A DNA stretch of 46,123 bases from Pseudomonadota bacterium (lineage in GTDB: Bacteria; Pseudomonadota; Gammaproteobacteria; Burkholderiales; Burkholderiaceae_C), in assembly GCA_023442945.1 (NCBI GenBank), contig JAEZWW010000093.1, positions 1 through 46,123 on the forward strand. Direction: 5' to 3'. The position numbers and the translations under genes are program-made. Below are positions 42,547 through 46,123 of this stretch, piece by piece (within the stretch, counting starts at the first letter, position 1; every line of letters starts with the position of its first letter). The notes beneath the pieces were generated by a model. It did no database searches, was not told where the DNA came from, and saw nothing but the letters and a program-made list of their open reading frames with translations.

Positions 42547-43935
42547 TCAGTGGGTGCCGGAGGCTTCCACGAAGACCGGCTTGCCCAGGTCGGGCGCGCA
42601 GCGGTCCTTGATCAGCAACGCCGCCGCCGCGATCAGGCCCGGCACACCCACGAGGATAAAGACCTCGGGCAGCGGCAGGTGGCGGCGCGCCAGTTCGGCC
42701 ACCAGAAAAGACCCGGCGATGCCGCCAAAGCGGCCGATGCCGAGCGTCCAGGCCACGCCGGTGGCGCGCCCGGCCGTTGGGTAGTAAGCGGCCGCCAGCG
42801 CCTGCATGGACGACTGTGCCGCGTTCATCAGCAGGCCGGCAAAGAACACCGCCGCGGCCAGCACCAGCGGGGGCGAGCCGACCACCTGGCCGATCAGGCC
42901 CACGGCCAGGCAGGTCAGGAAGTAGCCGGCGGCAATGATGCGGTTGGCGTTGAAGCGGTCCATCAAATAACCGAAGAAGATCGCGCCGATGCCGCCCAGC
43001 TGGAACAGCGCGGCGATCACGGCGGCCTGCGACGACTCAATGCCCGCTTCCTTGAACAGCACCGGCATCCAGTTGACCAGGCCGTAGACGATGACCAGGC
43101 CCATGAAGTAGGCCAGCCACAGCATGACGGTGCCAACGATGTAGCGGCGCGACAGGATCAGCGCCAGGCCGGTCTTGCCCTGCTCGGGGCTGGCCAGCGC
43201 GCCCTTGACCTCGCCCATGACGAAGGTCTTGGCGCGCGCGGCGTCGGCCGAGATGCGGGTCAGCACCTTGCGGATGCGCTCCACCGGCGCGCCCCGCACG
43301 ACCATGAAGCGCACCGATTCGGGCATGACGAAGAGCATCACCACCACCAGCAAAAGCGGCACCACGCCGCCCAAAATCAGCAGGCTGCGCCAGCCGTAGT
43401 GCGGGATCAGCCACGCGGCGAAGAAGCCCCCGAAGGCCGAGCCGATCGGGAAGCCGCAGAACATGCTGTTGGTGATGAACGAGCGCTTGTTGTCGGGGCA
43501 GTACTCGTTCATCAGCGTGACGGCGTTGGGCATGGCCGCGCCCAGGCCCAAGCCGGTGATGAAGCGGAAGATTTCCAGCTCGGTCAGGTTGGTCGCCGTG
43601 GCGGAGATCAGCGACGCGCCGCCCATCACCACCACCGAGCCTATCAGCAGCCATTTGCGCCCGAAGCGGTCGGCCAGCGGGCCGGCGCCCAGGGCGCCAA
43701 AGGCCAGGCCGAACAGCGCGGCGCTCAGCACCGGCGCCAGCGCGGGTTTGTCGATGCCCCATTCGCTGATCAGCGACGGTGCGATGAAGCCGATGGCGGC
43801 GGTGTCAAACCCGTCCATCAGCACGATCAGAAAGCTGAGCGCGAAGATGCCCCACTGGTAGGGCGAAAAACGGTGCTCGTTGAGGAATTGCTGGACGTCC
43901 ACAACGTCGCTGGCGGGCTGGGCGGGTGCGCTCAA
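42547..43935 (-). CDS. pmdK: Protocatechuate/4-hydroxybenzoate MFS transporter (AAHS type)
   Basis: A 462-residue twelve-helix major facilitator of the aromatic acid:H+ symporter group. MDGFDTAAIGFIAPSL with the essential acidic pair, GPLADRFGRKWLL, and the second-half LMDRFNANRI repeat are typical. The start is a TTG at 43935 with GGAG 8 bases upstream; an in-frame ATG at 43989 has GGGAGGG directly touching it, which is too close. It is the first gene of the pmd operon, with a strong hairpin in its leader. Confidence 0.9.
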   Translation of the reverse strand: MSAPAQPASDVVDVQQFLNEHRFSPYQWGIFALSFLIVLMDGFDTAAIGFIAPSLISEWGIDKPALAPVLSAALFGLAFGALGAGPLADRFGRKWLLIGSVVVMGGASLISATATNLTELEIFRFITGLGLGAAMPNAVTLMNEYCPDNKRSFITNSMFCGFPIGSAFGGFFAAWLIPHYGWRSLLILGGVVPLLLVVVMLFVMPESVRFMVVRGAPVERIRKVLTRISADAARAKTFVMGEVKGALASPEQGKTGLALILSRRYIVGTVMLWLAYFMGLVIVYGLVNWMPVLFKEAGIESSQAAVIAALFQLGGIGAIFFGYLMDRFNANRIIAAGYFLTCLAVGLIGQVVGSPPLVLAAAVFFAGLLMNAAQSSMQALAAAYYPTAGRATGVAWTLGIGRFGGIAGSFLVAELARRHLPLPEVFILVGVPGLIAAAALLIKDRCAPDLGKPVFVEASGTH

Positions 43936-44000
43936 GGCTTTGTCTCCGATAAGGGTTCTGGCCGCCGCAGCGGTGTGCAGGGCGCACATTCCCTCCCGCT

Positions 44001-44030
44001 GGGGGCGTCTGCGGCGTACGCCCCCGTTTT
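44001..44030. promoter_or_regulatory. GC-rich hairpin with T-run in the pmdK-lysR spacer
   Basis: GGGGGCGT-N9-ACGCCCCC is a perfect 8-bp stem followed on the plus strand by GTTTTTG. As a plus-strand terminator it has no gene before it except antisense transcripts of pmdK. On the minus strand it lies in the pmdK leader, 12 bases before the alternative ATG. Confidence 0.5.
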
Positions 44031-44137
44031 TGTTCTGTGTCTTGTCCGATTGTCCCGACCGTGCCCGCGTCTGCCAGTCCCTGGACCCACTAGCAGCTAT
44101 ATCATTCAGGCATAGCCCATATTCAGATATTCAAAAC

Positions 44138-45082
44138 ATGGACTTACGGCAGCTGGAGTACTTCGTGCGCGTGGCCGAGCTGGGCAGCTTCACCCGCGCC
44201 GCCGCCGCGCTGGGCGTGGCGCAGCCGGCCCTGAGCCGCCAGATCCGCCTGCTGGAAGTGGAGTTGCGCCAGAACCTGCTGACGCGCCACGGCCGCGGCG
44301 CCCAGCCGACCGAGGCCGGCCTGCTGCTGCTGGAACATGGGCGCGGCATCCTGCACCAGGTGGCCCACACGCGCGACGAGCTGGCGCGCCTGCGCGGCGG
44401 CCTGTCCGGGCGCGTCAGCCTGGGCCTGCCGCCCAGCGTGGCGCGCGTGCTGGCCGTGCCGTTGATGCAGGCCTTTCGCACTGAATGGCCGCAGGCGCGC
44501 CTGGCGATCAGCGAAGGCCTGTCCACCGGCATGCTGGAAAGCCTGGTCAGCGGCCGGCTGGACGTGGCGGTGCTGTACAACGCCACGCCCCTGGCCGAGG
44601 TCGAAATCGCCCCGCTGGCCCGCGAAGAGCTGCTGTTGGTCGAGCGCGCCGGGGCGGCCACGACCACAGCATCCGCGGCGACGCCCGCGCCGGACCCCAC
44701 CCCAGCCAGCGCGACACTGGACGAGCTGAGCCGCCTGCCGCTGGTCATCCCCAGCCGGCCGAACGCGATCCGCATGCACGTGGAAGCCACGCTGGCCAGC
44801 GCCGGCCTGGCGCCCGACGTGGCCATGGAAGTCGACGGCGTGCCCGCCATCCTGGACCTGGTGGCGGGCGGCGGCGGCTGCGCCGTGCTGTCGCGCCACG
44901 CCGTGGACAGCGCGCCACACCCCGAGGCCTTCACGCTGCGGCGCATCCAGACGGCGCGCGCGCCTGCGCTGCTGATCCCGCTGTACACCGCCATCAGCGC
45001 CCGCCGCCCGGCCACACGCACCCAGCGCGCCCTGCTGGCCCTGGTGCAGGCGCAGGCGGGTGAACGCATCGGGCGGGCGTGA
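44138..45082 (+). CDS. LysR-family regulator, probably of the pmd operon
   Basis: A 314-residue LysR protein beginning MDLRQLEYFVRVAELGSFTR, with winged helix-turn-helix to about residue 65 (GVAQPALSRQIRLLEVELRQ) and an effector domain. A Thr/Ala/Pro-rich insert (TTTASAATPAPDPTPASA) interrupts the effector domain near residue 175, which is unusual. It is divergent from pmdK, and the AT-rich spacer just before its ATG has ATTCAG repeats at 44104 and 44121. It likely activates the operon in response to a pathway intermediate. Confidence 0.88.
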   Translation: MDLRQLEYFVRVAELGSFTRAAAALGVAQPALSRQIRLLEVELRQNLLTRHGRGAQPTEAGLLLLEHGRGILHQVAHTRDELARLRGGLSGRVSLGLPPSVARVLAVPLMQAFRTEWPQARLAISEGLSTGMLESLVSGRLDVAVLYNATPLAEVEIAPLAREELLLVERAGAATTTASAATPAPDPTPASATLDELSRLPLVIPSRPNAIRMHVEATLASAGLAPDVAMEVDGVPAILDLVAGGGGCAVLSRHAVDSAPHPEAFTLRRIQTARAPALLIPLYTAISARRPATRTQRALLALVQAQAGERIGRA

Positions 45083-45085
45083 AAA

Positions 45086-45148
45086 TACTATTGTTTTGGT
45101 AGCTGCCCGCGCAGATGGTTGTAGGGCCAGAGGCCTATTTTTCTCAAA
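45086..45148 (+). repeat. Dispersed intergenic repeat, copy C
   Basis: TACTATTGTTTTGGTAGCTG, then CCCGCGCAGATGGTTGTAGG and GCCAGAGGCCTATTTTTC. It starts 3 bases after the LysR stop. The end GGCC-AGA-GGCC plus T-run could act as a weak terminator. From 45149 to about 45359 nothing else is recognised. Confidence 0.8.
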
Positions 45149-45359
45149 ATCACCCCTGAATGGCCTGTTACGGACCACGGCCGGTTGCGGCCAAGCCCTC
45201 GCGTGTCGCCCTCGGATACAGCCATCCGAAAAGGCCAGCCCCGGCCGCCACGCCCGCGCCTTGGGTAAGCCAAGCCCAACCACCGTTTGGCACCACGCAG
45301 CCAGCCCAGCCACAACCGGTGCCGCCGTGGGCACTTTCTCCCTATCGCCATCATTGGTG

Positions 45360-45389
45360 TTGACAATGAGAATGACTCGCATTTAAGAT
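45360..45389 (+). promoter_or_regulatory. Fur-controlled promoter of bfd
   Basis: TTGACA at 45360-45365 and TAAGAT at 45384-45389 are separated by 18 bases. A Fur box AATGAGAATGACTCGCATT (45365-45383) fills the spacer, so iron-loaded Fur would block the promoter. Confidence 0.8.
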
Positions 45390-45433
45390 AGCGTCATTGC
45401 GATTCACCCTCCCCAGGGCCAGAGCTTCCGACC

Positions 45434-45658
45434 ATGATTGTCTGTGTCTGCAACCGCGTCTCTGACCGCGAAATCACCCGCCAGGCGCACGCCGGGATGA
45501 GCTTCGACGACATCCAGCTGGAGCTGGGTGTGGCGACCTGCTGCGGCCGCTGCGAAGGGTGCGCACGCGAATTGGTGGAACAGTGCAGTGCCAGCCGCCC
45601 CGTGGCCGCCCTGCATCTGCAAACGCCGGTAGCGCCCGGCGCGCCTGCGGGGGTCTGA
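45434..45658 (+). CDS. bfd: Bacterioferritin-associated ferredoxin
   Basis: A 74-residue [2Fe-2S] protein. Ligand cysteines are Cys4 and Cys6 (MIVCVCNRVSDREI) and Cys37 and Cys40 in TCCGRCEGC. The C-terminal 20 residues are a Pro/Ala tail. Bfd reduces the iron core of bacterioferritin to release iron. The Fur-box promoter upstream fits expression under iron limitation, and tonB follows. Confidence 0.94.
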   Translation: MIVCVCNRVSDREITRQAHAGMSFDDIQLELGVATCCGRCEGCARELVEQCSASRPVAALHLQTPVAPGAPAGV

Positions 45659-45663
45659 CCACC

Positions 45664-45744
45664 ATGGACGCCACCGCCTGGTGGGCCGCCTGCGTGGCCC
45701 TCGCGCTGGTGTCCGCCGCCACCTGGTGGGTGCTCCGGCGCTGA
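45664..45744 (+). CDS. Possible 26-residue membrane peptide
   Basis: An ATG 5 bases after the bfd stop opens MDATAWWAACVALALVSAATWWVLRR, one hydrophobic helix with a basic end. There is no good ribosome-binding site of its own, so it could be translated by coupling to bfd or be chance. Confidence 0.35.
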   Translation: MDATAWWAACVALALVSAATWWVLRR

Positions 45745-45826
45745 CCGCCCAGCGCGCCTTCATCTCACCTGCTGAATTTCACTGCCTGCCTCCTGATGCG
45801 GGCCGGATTCCCGTCTCCCTGCCAAC

Positions 45827-46123
45827 ATGTCCGCCACCGCCCCCGCCCCGACCGTGCCCCGCATCAGCCGCAACGCCGCCATTGTGGGCAGCGTCGTGCT
45901 GGCGCACGGCGTCGGCCTCTGGGCCTTGAACAATGGCTTGCTGCAACGCGCCATTGACGTGGTGGTGCCGGCCGAGATCCTGGCCGAGATGGTGGCACCC
46001 CCACCGCCCCCCGCCGCGCCACCCGCGCCCGTGCCGGAGCCCGTCACCCAACCGCCGCCGCCCACCCCCGTCAAGCCGCGGGTCGCACCCGCCCCGGCCC
46101 CCCGGCCCAAGCCAGCCCCGCGC
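45827..46123 (+). CDS. tonB: TonB-like energy transducer, N-terminal part (cut by window edge)
   Basis: The 99 visible codons begin MSATAPAPTVPRISRNAAIV, with one membrane anchor (AAIVGSVVLAHGVGLWAL) and then a proline-rich spacer (APPPPPAAPPAPVPEPV) as in TonB. The C-terminal receptor-contacting domain lies outside. TonB passes proton-motive force to outer-membrane siderophore receptors. The link to bfd and the Fur box supports an iron role. Confidence 0.85.
   Translation, partial: MSATAPAPTVPRISRNAAIVGSVVLAHGVGLWALNNGLLQRAIDVVVPAEILAEMVAPPPPPAAPPAPVPEPVTQPPPPTPVKPRVAPAPAPRPKPAPR

Overview
The window is a high-GC chromosomal segment that most resembles a betaproteobacterium of the Burkholderiales, probably Comamonadaceae. 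The evidence is the gene order trxA / rho / rpmE, the pstSCAB-phoU-phoB-phoR order, the 4,5-cleavage protocatechuate operon in the Comamonas pmd order, a Bug-type solute-binding protein, and short dispersed repeats of a kind I associate with that family. No rRNA, tRNA, CRISPR array or intact insertion sequence was seen. Both ends cut through genes: a basic, disordered N-terminus on the minus strand at 1-249, and a tonB-like gene at 45827-46123.

Layout. 1-6170: a secreted protein; a LysR regulator divergent from a Bug solute-binding protein plus CaiB/BaiF CoA-transferase pair; a ketopantoate reductase-like enzyme; a DUF4261-like protein. About 6171-10030: a visibly AT-richer island with different codon use, holding a GNAT-like protein, an ImmA/IrrE-type zinc protease, a Beta-family (phage P4 Beta / sce7725-like) protein and, convergent to them, an sce7726-like PD-(D/E)XK nuclease. 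This island is the best candidate for an undescribed system, possibly anti-phage or toxin/antitoxin. 10031-18522: addA and addB, trxA, rho and rpmE. 18576-21718: a membrane glycosyltransferase-like protein and a MATE exporter. 21690-30128: the phosphate regulon, with phoR-phoB-phoU-pstB-pstA-pstC-pstS on the minus strand behind a Pho box and ppx divergent. 30242-37082: a tyrosine phosphatase, an AI-2E/PerM-type protein whose GAF tail is frameshifted, an aldo/keto reductase, an epimerase remnant, and a divergent AraC / flavin-oxidase-like pair. 37165-45082: the pmd operon (pmdK-E-F-D-AB-C) ending at a strong terminator, with a divergent LysR gene. 45360-46123: a Fur-box promoter, bfd and tonB.

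How the genes work together. The pmd operon imports protocatechuate, opens its ring and carries it to pyruvate plus oxaloacetate. Its two dioxygenase subunits are fused into one protein, and the linker carries a fragment resembling the local dispersed repeat. The pst/pho block imports phosphate and senses its limitation, while ppx degrades polyphosphate. AddAB is the RecBCD-like double-strand-break enzyme.

A ~60-bp repeat (core TAGCTG-(C/G)-(C/T)-CGCGCAG, then TGTAGGGC, usually ending in a T-run) occurs at least seven times between genes, mostly within about 25 bp after a stop codon. Related fragments lie inside addA and pmdAB. All calls come from reading the sequence; no database search was run.
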